Positions 35,113-43,711 of a stretch of DNA of 64,000 bases are shown piece after piece. The notes under the pieces are model-generated. The model saw only the letters and a list, made by a program, of their open reading frames with translations, did no database searches and was not told the origin of the DNA. This DNA comes from UBA7803 sp040219135 (GTDB lineage Bacteria > Pseudomonadota > Gammaproteobacteria > Pseudomonadales > Azotimanducaceae), in assembly GCA_040219135.1 (NCBI GenBank), contig JAVJTA010000011.1:62001-126000 (forward strand), read 5' to 3'. Each line of letters starts with the position of its first letter. Position 1 is the first letter of the stretch. The position numbers and the translations under genes were made by a program.

Positions 35113-36693
35113 ATGAGCGGGATCAGCCGACGGACGTTCGCCCGGCTGGGCGCGCTGGCGCTGGCGCCGGGTGTGGCCCTGGGCGCCGCAGCAGATCCGC
35201 TGGTACAGACCAGCAACGGACCGATCCGCGGGCGCCGGGAGGACGGCATCAACGTCTTCAAAGGCATTCCCTACGGTGCCCCCACCGGCGGCGAGAACCG
35301 TTTCCGAAGACCGCGCAATCCCCTGCCCTGGCAGGACCCGCTCGAGGCCCTCGACTACGGACCGGCGGCGCCGCAGCCGGCGAGTCCGCTGTTCCAGGAC
35401 GCGCGCATGGACGAAGACTGCCTGGTGATCAACGTCTGGACGCCGGGCCTCGGCGACGGCGGCGATCGCCCGATCATGCTGTGGCTGCACGGCGGTGGCT
35501 TCTCCACGCTGTCAGGCTCCAGCCCCATGTACGACGGCACGAACCTGTGCCAGCGCGGCGACGTGGTGGTGATCACCCTGAACCACCGCCTCAACGTGTT
35601 CGGGTTTCTGCACCTGGCGGACATCGCCGGCGGCGAATTCAATGGCGCCGGCAATCTCGGCATGCTCGACATCGCCCACGCCCTGCAATGGGTGCGGCAG
35701 AATGCCCGCCGCTTCGGCGGCGACCCCGGCAACGTCACGATCTTCGGCGAGTCCGGCGGCGGCCGTAAGACCTCGACCCTGATGGGCATGCCCGACGCCC
35801 GGGGTCTGTTCCACCGCGCCATCATTCAGAGCGGCCCGGGCCTGCACCTGCAGCCCCGGGACAAGGCGTCGGAGGTCGCGGCGGCGTTCCTCGAGGCGCT
35901 CAAGCTCTCTCCCAACGATGCCGCAAAGCTGCGCGAGCTGTCAGTGGAGCGGCTGCTCGCCGCCCACGATGCCGTGGCCGCCGGCTTCGACGACGCCGCC
36001 CGCCTCAAGGGCCGCTTCGAGCAGCGCGGCTTCGTCCCGACCGTGGGCGTACCCGAGCTGCCGGTGTACGCCTTCGATCCGGTCGCGAGTCCCCTGTCGG
36101 CCCAGGTGCCTCTGCTGATCGGCAGCAACCGCCACGAGATGGCGCTGTTCCTCCGCGGCGATCCGAAGATCTACGATCAGACCCTGACCGAAGCGGATCT
36201 CGCCGAGCGGGTCGCCCTGATCGTGGGCAATGCCCGCGATCGCGTACTCGAGACCTATGCGCGCCAGTATCCCCAGACCAGTCCAGCCGAACGCTGGGTG
36301 CTGATCACCACCGACCGCACCTACCGCGCTGACTCCATTACCCTCGCGCAGCGCAAGGCGATGCAGGGTCCGGCGACGTTCATGTATTACTTCACCTGGC
36401 AATCGCGCACGGATCCGAAGCTGCTGTCGCACCATGGGCTCGAGATCCCCTTCGCCTTCGACAATCTCGACAGAACGCCATGGACCTCGACGGAACCGGC
36501 GTCCCAGGCCCTGGCGGCACGCATGAGCGAGGCGTGGATCGCCTTCGCCCGCTCAGGCAACCCGAACGCCCCGGCGCTGCCGAGCTGGCCCGAATACGAT
36601 CCGGCGCAGCGCGCCACCATGGTGCTCGACGCCGAATGCCGGGTAGCCAACGATCCGGACGCCGCGGTTCGCCACCTGTGGGCTACTTTATGA
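35113..36693 (+). CDS. Type-B carboxylesterase, Tat signal
   Basis: A 526-residue carboxylesterase family enzyme. Twin-arginine-like signal (SRRTFARLGALALAPG), then FKGIPYGAP, DEDCLVINVW, oxyanion hole WLHGGGF (about 124-130), nucleophile Ser214 in FGESGGG (most members have GESAGG), GSNRHEMALF with the acid, and HHGLEIPFAFDN with the catalytic His. ATG 35113 with AGGAGGGGG. It probably hydrolyses esters in the periplasm. Divergent from the serine hydrolase. Confidence 0.92.
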   Translation: MSGISRRTFARLGALALAPGVALGAAADPLVQTSNGPIRGRREDGINVFKGIPYGAPTGGENRFRRPRNPLPWQDPLEALDYGPAAPQPASPLFQDARMDEDCLVINVWTPGLGDGGDRPIMLWLHGGGFSTLSGSSPMYDGTNLCQRGDVVVITLNHRLNVFGFLHLADIAGGEFNGAGNLGMLDIAHALQWVRQNARRFGGDPGNVTIFGESGGGRKTSTLMGMPDARGLFHRAIIQSGPGLHLQPRDKASEVAAAFLEALKLSPNDAAKLRELSVERLLAAHDAVAAGFDDAARLKGRFEQRGFVPTVGVPELPVYAFDPVASPLSAQVPLLIGSNRHEMALFLRGDPKIYDQTLTEADLAERVALIVGNARDRVLETYARQYPQTSPAERWVLITTDRTYRADSITLAQRKAMQGPATFMYYFTWQSRTDPKLLSHHGLEIPFAFDNLDRTPWTSTEPASQALAARMSEAWIAFARSGNPNAPALPSWPEYDPAQRATMVLDAECRVANDPDAAVRHLWATL

Positions 36694-36736
36694 CGGCGTG
36701 GATGATGGGCTGCGGCGGGACGCCGGTTGCCGCAGC

Positions 36737-37282
36737 ATGACCACGTTCTCACATCGACTGGCAACGCCCGACGACGTTCCCGCAATCACCGAACTGATGC
36801 GCATTTCGATCCGCGAGAACATGAAGTCGTTTCTCTCCGCGGCCGAAATCGAAGCCGCGCAGGAAACCATGGGCGTCGACCGCACGCTGATCGAAGACCG
36901 GACCTATTTCGTCATCGAGGCGCTGCAAGATGGCCGGACGATCATGGTCGGTTGCGGAGGCTGGGGAAAGCGCCGGACCCTCTATGGCGGTGACCACACG
37001 GCGGGGCGCGACGACGCCTGCAGTGACCCCGCCGTGGATCCTGCCCGGATTCGAGCCATGTACACCCACCCGGCCTGGATTCGTCTTGGCATCGGTACGC
37101 TGCTGCTCGATCTGGGCGAAGGAGCCGCCCGGGACGCCGGCTTCAAGACCATCGAACTCGGCGCCACCCTCGCCGGAGAACCCCTCTACCTGGCGCGTGG
37201 ATACCGGCAGGTGGGTCGAGACGAGCACGTGGCTGCCAACGGCGCCGGCAACGTGGTCATCCGAATGGAGAAGTCACTGTAG
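36737..37282 (+). CDS. GNAT family N-acetyltransferase
   Basis: A 181-residue acetyltransferase: HRLATPDDVPAITELM begins it, a FVIEALQDGRTIMVGCGGWGKR strand pair is typical, MYTHPAWIRLGIGTLLLDLGEGAAR is the acetyl-CoA loop, and IELGATLAGEPLYLARGYRQV the C-terminal strand. It starts 43 bp after the carboxylesterase and converges on the TetR gene with a 9-bp overlap of 3' ends. Confidence 0.87.
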   Translation: MTTFSHRLATPDDVPAITELMRISIRENMKSFLSAAEIEAAQETMGVDRTLIEDRTYFVIEALQDGRTIMVGCGGWGKRRTLYGGDHTAGRDDACSDPAVDPARIRAMYTHPAWIRLGIGTLLLDLGEGAARDAGFKTIELGATLAGEPLYLARGYRQVGRDEHVAANGAGNVVIRMEKSL

Positions 37283-37894
37283 CCCCGCGTGAGATTGCGG
37301 ATCCGGGTCGGGAAAAAAGCACGCGATCAGGCTGTCGATTGCTGCATCGAACGCCAGCGGGTACAGCCGCTCACCGAGGAAATCCCGCCGCAGGCAGAGC
37401 AGCAGCGTGCTCGTGATTTGAGCCGCAACCACATCGCGCGCCGGCGGCCGGCGCGGGTCGGCCCAGCGGGCGATGAGATCGTCGATGAACGCCTGATCCC
37501 GCGACTGATGCGCCTCGAGCCGGTCTGCGGGTACCCGTCGGACCACGGCCTGAAAATCGTCCTGCTGACCCATGCGGCGAATCAGCGGTTCACGGTACGA
37601 GGCCTCGAACAGGGTGCGCAGACGCCATTCGAATGCCTTCCGGTCGCGCGAGCCCGCCGCCGGCTGCAGCAGCGGCGCACGCAACGCTTCGTGAACCTGA
37701 TCCAGGATCTCGAAGAACAGCAGCTCTTTGCTGGAGTAGAACTTGTAGAAGGAACCCTTGGCGATACCGGCCGAACGTGCCAGATCGTCCACCGTGGTCT
37801 TGGCGACTCCACCGGCGCGGAACAGTTCGCTGCCGGCCGCTACGAGCCTGGCGCGAATCGCTGTACGTTCCCGCTCGTCGAACGCACGCGGCAT
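37274..37894 (-). CDS. TetR family transcriptional regulator
   Basis: A 206-residue TetR regulator. The helix-turn-helix is at about residues 30-60 (TTVDDLARSAGIAKGSFYKFYSSKELLF); the C-terminal ligand domain is poorly conserved and gives no effector clue. It is convergent with the GNAT gene. A VOC protein lies upstream on the same strand; the closest candidates for regulation are that gene and the esterase region. Confidence 0.93.
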   Translation of the reverse strand: MPRAFDERERTAIRARLVAAGSELFRAGGVAKTTVDDLARSAGIAKGSFYKFYSSKELLFFEILDQVHEALRAPLLQPAAGSRDRKAFEWRLRTLFEASYREPLIRRMGQQDDFQAVVRRVPADRLEAHQSRDQAFIDDLIARWADPRRPPARDVVAAQITSTLLLCLRRDFLGERLYPLAFDAAIDSLIACFFPDPDPQSHAGLQ

Positions 37895-37922
37895 GACGCT
37901 GTGAAAGGCTCCGCCGCGAACT

Positions 37923-38453
37923 TCAGTCGGCGACCGGGCCCGGAGGCTCCCAGAGCTCGACCCGATTGCCTTCGACGTCTACCACCCAGGCGAAACGACC
38001 GTAGTCGTACTCTTCGATCCCGCCGACCTGAGTCACGCCGTTCGCCGCAAGCTGCCGGAGAAAGCCGTCCAGGTCGACGACGATGTAGTTGATCATGAGC
38101 TGCTGGCCGGCGTCGCCGAAGTAGTCGCTCGAGCGCGGAAACGGCGACCAGACCGTGCGTTGCTCGATGCTCGGATCGACGGGGTCGCGCCACAGGAAAT
38201 GCGCGAAGCCGCCGTCGCCGACGTCGAGACCGAAGTTGCGCCGGTACCATGCGGCGACCGCCTTCGGATCATCGACCTTGAAGAATACTCCGCCGATGCC
38301 GCGCACGTGCCCGGGCGCCCCGTCCACCGCCTCGCCGGCCTCCGCATCGCCGGCCTCCGCCTGCCCGGCCGGCGCCGATGCGCTCCAGAGCAGCAGCGCG
38401 CAGACGCCGAACAGCACGGCGATCGGTCTCCTGGCCTTGTCGATCCCGGTCAT
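37923..38453 (-). CDS. Exported VOC family protein
   Basis: A 176-residue glyoxalase-like protein with an N-terminal signal peptide (RPIAVLFGVCALLLWSASAPAG), unusual for this family. A short Ala/Glu linker precedes the VOC module: GIGGVFFKVDDPKAVAAWYRRNFGL, NYIVVDLDGFL and EEYDYGRFAWVVDVEGNRVELWEP (C-terminal Glu). A periplasmic dioxygenase or binding role is possible. Confidence 0.83.
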   Translation of the reverse strand: MTGIDKARRPIAVLFGVCALLLWSASAPAGQAEAGDAEAGEAVDGAPGHVRGIGGVFFKVDDPKAVAAWYRRNFGLDVGDGGFAHFLWRDPVDPSIEQRTVWSPFPRSSDYFGDAGQQLMINYIVVDLDGFLRQLAANGVTQVGGIEEYDYGRFAWVVDVEGNRVELWEPPGPVAD

Positions 38454-38474
38454 TGCACGCCCCCCTCTGAGTCG

Positions 38475-38846
38475 CTACACGTGTTGGTCGATGAGAACCG
38501 GATTGCCGTCGGGATCGATCACCAGGCAGCTGGCCGGCCCGGAGGAGCCCGGATCCGCTGCGGACTCCAGCGCAACGCCCGCTGCCTGCAGGCGCTGCTG
38601 AATCTCCCGGACATCGGTGAACTTAGAGAGCGGTCGGGCCTGGTCGTCCCAGCCCGGATTGAACGTCAGGATGTTGCGCTCGAACATGCCCTCGAACAGA
38701 CCGACGGTACAGGCCCCGTTGCGCATGATCAGCCAGTTCTGGCCCGGCTCGCCGTGAAAGACCTCGAATCCGAGCTTCTCGTAGAAGGCACGGGATCGCG
38801 AAAGGTCCTTGACCGTCAGGCTGATGGAGAACGTTCCCAGATCCAT
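38475..38846 (-). CDS. VOC family protein
   Basis: A 123-residue single-domain VOC protein: FSISLTVKDLSRSRAFYEKLGF, QNWLIMRNGACTVGLFEG and CLVIDPDGNPVLIDQHV. ATG 38846 has AGGGCAGGAA upstream; a longer reading frame upstream is not conserved. It follows the exported VOC gene and MAPEG gene on the same strand. Confidence 0.87.
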   Translation of the reverse strand: MDLGTFSISLTVKDLSRSRAFYEKLGFEVFHGEPGQNWLIMRNGACTVGLFEGMFERNILTFNPGWDDQARPLSKFTDVREIQQRLQAAGVALESAADPGSSGPASCLVIDPDGNPVLIDQHV

Positions 38847-38869
38847 GGTTCCTGCCCTCGTTGGACTCG

Positions 38870-39262
38870 TCATGTGATGAACAGATCGACCACGATCACG
38901 ATGACGCCGATCTGGGCGACCATCCAGCATACCGGGCGCACGCCGGGCCCAGCGAACGCATAGGCCGGGACGTAGATGAGCCGCCCGAAGAAGAACATCC
39001 ATGCACCGATGCCGGCCAGCTCGCCCGCGCTGCCCGAGGCGTGAACCAGCAGCAGAGCGCCGACGAACTGGGGCAGGCTCTCCAGCAGGTTCCGATAGCT
39101 GCGGGCGACCCGTCCCGGAACGCCGGTCGGCTCGCGGGCAACGTCGCGCGCGCTGAGGATGTAGCCGGGACCGAGTTGGACCAGCGACAACACGCTGGAG
39201 AGCCCCAGGTGAACGATGCCGAGGCCCAGCACCGCCAGCAGGGCCCACAGGTCGTGGGTCAT
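38870..39262 (-). CDS. MAPEG family membrane protein
   Basis: A 130-residue integral membrane protein with four hydrophobic segments. The MAPEG signature RVARSYRNLLESLPQFVGALLL, followed by WMFFFGRLIYVPAYAFAGPGVR, is plain. MAPEG proteins conjugate glutathione or process lipid peroxides, though bacterial members are poorly characterised. Its gene could form a unit with the two VOC genes downstream. Confidence 0.92.
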   Translation of the reverse strand: MTHDLWALLAVLGLGIVHLGLSSVLSLVQLGPGYILSARDVAREPTGVPGRVARSYRNLLESLPQFVGALLLVHASGSAGELAGIGAWMFFFGRLIYVPAYAFAGPGVRPVCWMVAQIGVIVIVVDLFIT

Positions 39263-39334
39263 CGACGTGCTCGAAAAAAAACCGCCGAGACATGCATTTC
39301 ACCGGCCCCCGAACTGATCAGCTCCTGATTTAGG

Positions 39335-39364
39335 AGTATGTGACCATAAATACGTTTCAGTCAA
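39335..39364 (-). promoter_or_regulatory. Possible promoter for MAPEG gene with nested hairpin
   Basis: On the minus strand TTGACT (39364-39359) and CATACT (39340-39335) are 18 bp apart in an AT-rich stretch rare in this GC-rich DNA. CTCCT-GATTT-AGGAG (39322-39336) forms a small hairpin overlapping the -10, and an 8-base T-run (minus strand, 39281-39274) lies between it and the start codon. Confidence 0.35.
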
Positions 39365-39371
39365 ATAGTTC

Positions 39372-40640
39372 TTAGTCGGCACTCTCCGGGGTCCGGTCAC
39401 GGTCCGGGGTCCGGGGTCCGATCACGGTCCTGCGAATCAACCACGGCATGGTCGGCGCCTGCAGCATGAGCGTGAACATGACCACCCCGTAGGCCATGGC
39501 CTGAACCGTCCACCAGTAGTCGAGCGTCGCCGGCAGCGACAGGGCCAGGGCCAGGGTCACCGCGCCGCGCAGACCGCCCCAGACCATCACGCCCTGGTAT
39601 CCCAGCGGGACGGGCCGGTCGATGGCCAGATTCAGCACCGGCATGGCGCCGAATACGATGACCATTCGCGCCACGAGCACGGCGCCGATGGCGATCAGCA
39701 TGGCCAGCCAGCGCTCGGTGAACATGGGCAGCGTCAGGGTCATACCGACCAGCAGAAACACGCTGCCGTTGGCGGCGTAGGACAGAACCTGAAGCACGAA
39801 GCTGAGCTCGCTGCCGACGATGGGGGAGTCTTCGCGCTGAACGAAACGGGCGAGGATCAGTCCGGCGAGCAGCGTGGCAAGAATGCCGGAGACGTGCAGC
39901 ACGGCCTCTGCCACCAGGAACGAGCCGTAGGCGACGGTGAGAATGATCAGGGCGTGGCCGACGCCGGCGCGGAACAGCCACAGCGCGCCAACGCCGAACA
40001 GCCCGGCCACGACGCCCACACCGAGGCCGCCGAAAAAGACCCCGAGGAAATTCAGCAGCGAGCTGCCGAGATCGGCGTCCGCCGACGCGCCGGTGGCGAC
40101 CCCGAGAAACACCGTGAACAGCACGATGGCGGAGGCATCGTTGAACAGGCTCTCGCCCTCGAGCAGCATGGTCAGCCGCTCCGGCGCACCCATTTCCTTG
40201 AGCTGGGCGACCACGGCCACCGGATCCGTGGCCGCGAGCAGAGCGCCGGTGAGCAGCGCAGCCACCCAGGGGAATCCGCTGGCATCGCCGATGCCCCAGA
40301 AAATCAGCGCCGCGCTGACGAGCGCAGTCGCCGTCATGCCGACGATGGCGAGAAACAGAATCACGCCGAGGTTGTCGCGCAGGATGCGCACCGGTATGTG
40401 GTAGGCGGACTCGAACACCAGCACCGGCAGGAACACGAAGAACACCAGGTCGTGAAAGCTCATGGCGCGCAGTCCGGTGTCGAGCCCCAGCACCCCGGTG
40501 AGCAGCCAGGCGACCGCTGCGCCCATTACCACGAGAACCAGGGTATGCGGCAGCCGGAGCAGCGTGCCGAGCCGATCGGCGAGCAGAGACAGCGCGAACA
40601 GGAGCACCGCAAAGGCGACGATGGGCTCGATGGCGCTCAC
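39372..40640 (-). CDS. CPA1 family cation:proton antiporter
   Basis: A 422-residue inner-membrane antiporter with about 12 transmembrane helices. ATDPVAVVAQLKEMG and LLEGESLFNDASAIVLF give the conserved Asp pair of CPA1 (NhaP-like) transporters; GGLRGAVTLALALSLP is the late conserved segment. It exchanges Na+ or K+ for H+. The C-terminal tail is short (no large regulatory domain). Its ATG is 3 bp after the stop of the hydrolase-caspase gene, so the two are almost surely co-transcribed. Confidence 0.93.
   Translation of the reverse strand: MSAIEPIVAFAVLLFALSLLADRLGTLLRLPHTLVLVVMGAAVAWLLTGVLGLDTGLRAMSFHDLVFFVFLPVLVFESAYHIPVRILRDNLGVILFLAIVGMTATALVSAALIFWGIGDASGFPWVAALLTGALLAATDPVAVVAQLKEMGAPERLTMLLEGESLFNDASAIVLFTVFLGVATGASADADLGSSLLNFLGVFFGGLGVGVVAGLFGVGALWLFRAGVGHALIILTVAYGSFLVAEAVLHVSGILATLLAGLILARFVQREDSPIVGSELSFVLQVLSYAANGSVFLLVGMTLTLPMFTERWLAMLIAIGAVLVARMVIVFGAMPVLNLAIDRPVPLGYQGVMVWGGLRGAVTLALALSLPATLDYWWTVQAMAYGVVMFTLMLQAPTMPWLIRRTVIGPRTPDRDRTPESAD
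39386..39430. repeat. 20-bp direct repeat at antiporter 3' end
   Basis: CCGGGGTCCGGTCACGGTCC (39386-39405) and a copy with one changed base (39411-39430) lie 25 bp apart within the last codons of the antiporter gene, encoding the Pro/Arg/Asp-rich tail after the last membrane helix. Confidence 0.6.
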
Positions 40641-40643
40641 GGT

Positions 40644-42416
40644 TCAGCCGGTCGCGCGCCAGGGAATGCGCGCCGACGTCACGGTCTTCGGGCCGAGCAC
40701 CTGGGGCACCTGGTCGTAGCCGAGCTCGTCGAGCTGTGCCGCGACCCGTTTCACCAGGGTCGCGAAGCTGACCCGCCGATTGCGCCGCAGCTGGGTCGCC
40801 AGCGCATAGGTGAACGCGCCATAGCTGTGCACGCCGTGCCGATACTCGAACGACAGCTGGCTTTCGCCGCAGGCCTCGACGATCAGCGGCAGGTACGGAC
40901 CCACCGGGCGGTCCGCGCGGCGTTTTCGAGCCTGATAGGCCGCCTCCGGCTCGCAGCGCAGCAGCGACGCGCGCCCGAGCCGGGTCTTCGTGCCGTCGGC
41001 GCCGAAGTAATCGCGCACGTCGTCCGCATCCGCCGCGAAGTCGGCGTTCAGACGGCGGAACGAGCGCGGCACCCACATCTCGGTCTGCGCATCCCACTTC
41101 AGCTCGCGGTGGCGGATGTCGTCCGGCGGATCGATGCCGCGCGCGCGGGCGCCGCCCGCACGGTGCATGCCGCCCGAGTGGCAGCAGTCGAAGATCATCG
41201 CCAGCCGCGTCTGATAGGGCAGTTGGGCGTACAGGGAGAAGATCTGGTCGTCGACGATGGCGGTCTCGGGCGACCAGTCGAAGTCCCAGGGCACCAGGGC
41301 CTCGGTCAGGCGGTCCGGTTCGTTGTACTCGCCGTACTGGGGAATCGTCGCGCCGTGGCCGCTGAAGTAGAAAACCCGCTGGTCGTTCGGCTGGGGATCG
41401 TCCAGCACCCACTCCAGACGCTCCAGAATGCCGTCCGCGGTGGCGCGTTCGTCCAGGCACACGCGGATGCTGTCCGGCGGAAATCCGCTCTCCTGGAGCA
41501 CCGCGCTCATCAGGAACACGTCGTTGACGGCGCCTTCCAGTCGATCGGCTTCCTGCGGGTAGTCGTTGATGCCGACCAGCAGCGCGCGGCGGTTGGAACG
41601 ATCCACGGTGCCCGTCGTGCGCCGCCTGGACTTCGCCCGCGGCCCGAAGCCCCGGGACCGAATCCGCGTTTCGGCCAGCGGCCTCCAGACGCTCTCCACG
41701 GTATTGCCGTGGCACAGATACTCGACCGCCGAGTGATCGGCGAACCCGTCGATGTCGAAACGCGTGTCGACCTGCTCGAAGTTGTCGGCCGCCCAGAGCT
41801 TGATCGGCGCGGTGAAGACGTCGTCTTCGTCGTTGTAGAGGTGGTACCAGCGCTGCACCGGAACCGGCTCCAGCCGACCGTGGGTCAGGTTGCCGACCAC
41901 GAACGGATTGCCGATCTGGGACCCGAGGGTCACGTACGCCGCCCTGCCGAGTGCCCGACGCACCGGATCGGCGCCGGCATCGGCGTGGGTGAAGGCGTCG
42001 TGGGTGATCAGCGAGCCGAGGCTGTGGGCGAGAATCACGTCCGGCGCGTCCGCTGCAACCCGCTGCAGCACCAGCGCCCGGGTTGCCGCCTTGAACGCCT
42101 CGTCCTCGAGCCAGGCAACCACGTAGCCGGCCGTCCACTTGACCTTGTCCGACACGTCGCCGACCAGGCCGCGGTCGCGGCCGAACACCGACCTGACGCC
42201 GCTGCGGGTGAGCTTCCAGAACGCCTTCGCCGCCTCCCAGGCCGAGATGTCGACGCCCTCGAAGATGTGATCGTAGCCGACGAACACGAACTCCAGATCG
42301 ATCTGGTCGTGGCCGGGGAATGCCGCGCCGATGGCGTCGCGCCAGTCCGTCTCCCAGGTCGAGTTGCGGTGATCGCCGAGGCCGTGAATGCCCATGATTT
42401 TCAAGGTACGCGCCAT
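40644..42416 (-). CDS. Fusion of alpha/beta-hydrolase and caspase-family protease
   Basis: A 590-residue two-domain protein. The N-terminal half (about 1-250) reads as an alpha/beta hydrolase: KIMGIHGLGDH supplies the oxyanion region, Ser132 in LAHSLGS the nucleophile, and His228 in GFADHSAVEYL a candidate catalytic His. After an Arg-rich linker (about 254-275) the C-terminal half is caspase-like: RRALLVGINDYP, LEGAVNDVFLMSAVL, catalytic His354 in YFSGHGATI and Cys412 in FDCCHSGG, with a later SYGAFTYALA strand. No signal peptide. ATG 42416 has GAGG at good distance. The gene is directly followed by a CPA1 antiporter. Hydrolase-caspase fusions are uncommon; substrate and trigger are unknown. 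Confidence 0.88.
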   Translation of the reverse strand: MARTLKIMGIHGLGDHRNSTWETDWRDAIGAAFPGHDQIDLEFVFVGYDHIFEGVDISAWEAAKAFWKLTRSGVRSVFGRDRGLVGDVSDKVKWTAGYVVAWLEDEAFKAATRALVLQRVAADAPDVILAHSLGSLITHDAFTHADAGADPVRRALGRAAYVTLGSQIGNPFVVGNLTHGRLEPVPVQRWYHLYNDEDDVFTAPIKLWAADNFEQVDTRFDIDGFADHSAVEYLCHGNTVESVWRPLAETRIRSRGFGPRAKSRRRTTGTVDRSNRRALLVGINDYPQEADRLEGAVNDVFLMSAVLQESGFPPDSIRVCLDERATADGILERLEWVLDDPQPNDQRVFYFSGHGATIPQYGEYNEPDRLTEALVPWDFDWSPETAIVDDQIFSLYAQLPYQTRLAMIFDCCHSGGMHRAGGARARGIDPPDDIRHRELKWDAQTEMWVPRSFRRLNADFAADADDVRDYFGADGTKTRLGRASLLRCEPEAAYQARKRRADRPVGPYLPLIVEACGESQLSFEYRHGVHSYGAFTYALATQLRRNRRVSFATLVKRVAAQLDELGYDQVPQVLGPKTVTSARIPWRATG

Positions 42417-42493
42417 CGCCGATGCCTCTTTGTTCCCCAGGGCAGAGTGCACCGGACCGCGACGGATTGGCAACCGATCCCGGCGGCAGCGGA

Positions 42494-43711
42494 TCAGGCG
42501 GACACTGCGTCAAGGATCTGCGGAATGTGTTTCTTCAACTCGAAGAAACCGCGCCGCGCATGGGGCCATACCAGCTCGTCGAAGCGGCGCAGGAACGGAC
42601 TGAACTCGACGCCCTCGGCGCGCAGCGCGGCACCCAGCGCCGCCTGCACGTCGTGCCCGGGACCGATCGGCGCATAGGCCATGACCACCCGGTCCAGCTT
42701 GTGTCGACGCGCCCAGAGACGTGCCGCGGCAACGCCGTCGATGGGTTCCACGGCCACCGCGGCAAAGGCCTCGCGCGCACGCTGCGCAGCGTCATCGAGG
42801 GCCGCCTCGGTAAACGCCTGTGACGCGGTGCCAGTGCCGAGCGGCGAACGCGGCGCCGGCGGCAGCACGGCCACGGCCGTCGCTTCGACGGGAGCGGACA
42901 GACCGAGGTCGTCGTCGCCGAGCAGCAGGCCGACCCGAGCGCCGGACACCGAGGTCGCTGCCGGCCAGCACGGCGCGATGCGCGCGGGCGGATCGGCTTC
43001 GGTCAATGCCTCGGCATCCTCAGCCAGCCGCTCTAGCCCCGCCGGCATGGCGCCGTTCCCGCCGAAGCGCGCGCGCGCGTAGCGCGCTATGTTGTCCGGG
43101 CGCGCCAGATAGATCTTGCCGCGGGTGTGCAGCCCGGCCACCCAGCGCCAGGACAAGGTGTTCGAGGCCGGATCGCCGTCGAGCAGATGGCGCAGGAACC
43201 AGTCGGCGCCCAGGGTCCAGGGCAGCTTCAGGGTGAACAGCCAGATGCTCGCCGTCCACATCCGCGCATGGTTGTGCAGGTAGCCGGACCCGGCAAGCTC
43301 CCGGGCCCACGCATCGAATGGTCCGATGCCGGTTTCACCCGACACCGCGGCGTGGTAGCGCAGCGCCAGGTCATCGTCGGCGGCCAGCTCGCCCAGACAG
43401 CCATCGCGTTCGCTCCGATAGCCGCGCCACGCATCGGGATGGTGCTCCAGCCATCCTTTCCAGTAGCTGCGCCAGAACACCTCCTGCACGAATTTGTCCA
43501 CGCTGCCCGGGGCGAAGCGTTCGAGCACGGCGCGCAGAACCTCCTCCTCCAGCACCAGCCGATGGCGCAGATAGGGCGACAGCATGGAGACGTTGCTGCG
43601 ATCTTCCGGTCCGAAGTCGTGGTTGCGCCAGCGCTGGTAGTGACCGCCGGCGCGGGGCAGAAACACCCGCAGCCGGTCGAGCCCGGCCAGTCGGGTCGCC
43701 GGCCAGGTCAT
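42494..43711 (-). CDS. FAD-binding short photolyase/cryptochrome-like protein
   Basis: A 405-residue protein that begins directly with the helical FAD-binding domain of the photolyase/cryptochrome family and lacks the usual N-terminal Rossmann antenna domain. Motifs: SNVSMLSPYLRHRLV, QEVFWRSYWKGWLEHHP, GYLHNHARMWTASIWLF and DGDPASNTLSWRWVAGLH. The C-terminal 150 residues contain alpha/beta-looking stretches (VGLLLGDDDLGLS, DRVVMAYAPIGPGHD, LRAEGVEFSPFLRRFDELVWPHA). ATG 43711 overlaps the DUF2256 stop codon (ATGA). Likely DNA repair or light sensing; not proven. Confidence 0.88.
   Translation of the reverse strand: MTWPATRLAGLDRLRVFLPRAGGHYQRWRNHDFGPEDRSNVSMLSPYLRHRLVLEEEVLRAVLERFAPGSVDKFVQEVFWRSYWKGWLEHHPDAWRGYRSERDGCLGELAADDDLALRYHAAVSGETGIGPFDAWARELAGSGYLHNHARMWTASIWLFTLKLPWTLGADWFLRHLLDGDPASNTLSWRWVAGLHTRGKIYLARPDNIARYARARFGGNGAMPAGLERLAEDAEALTEADPPARIAPCWPAATSVSGARVGLLLGDDDLGLSAPVEATAVAVLPPAPRSPLGTGTASQAFTEAALDDAAQRAREAFAAVAVEPIDGVAAARLWARRHKLDRVVMAYAPIGPGHDVQAALGAALRAEGVEFSPFLRRFDELVWPHARRGFFELKKHIPQILDAVSA

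Noticed and set aside
37923..38846. Toxin-resistance island (VOC, MAPEG, GST genes)
   Set aside because: The genes are scattered and on ordinary codon composition; no mobile element or resistance gene accompanies them.
39397..42513. 1038-codon minus-strand frame across antiporter and caspase genes, and 927-codon frame on the opposite strand
   Set aside because: Arginine- and glycine-rich frame-shifted readings of the two genuine minus-strand genes; no homology pattern.
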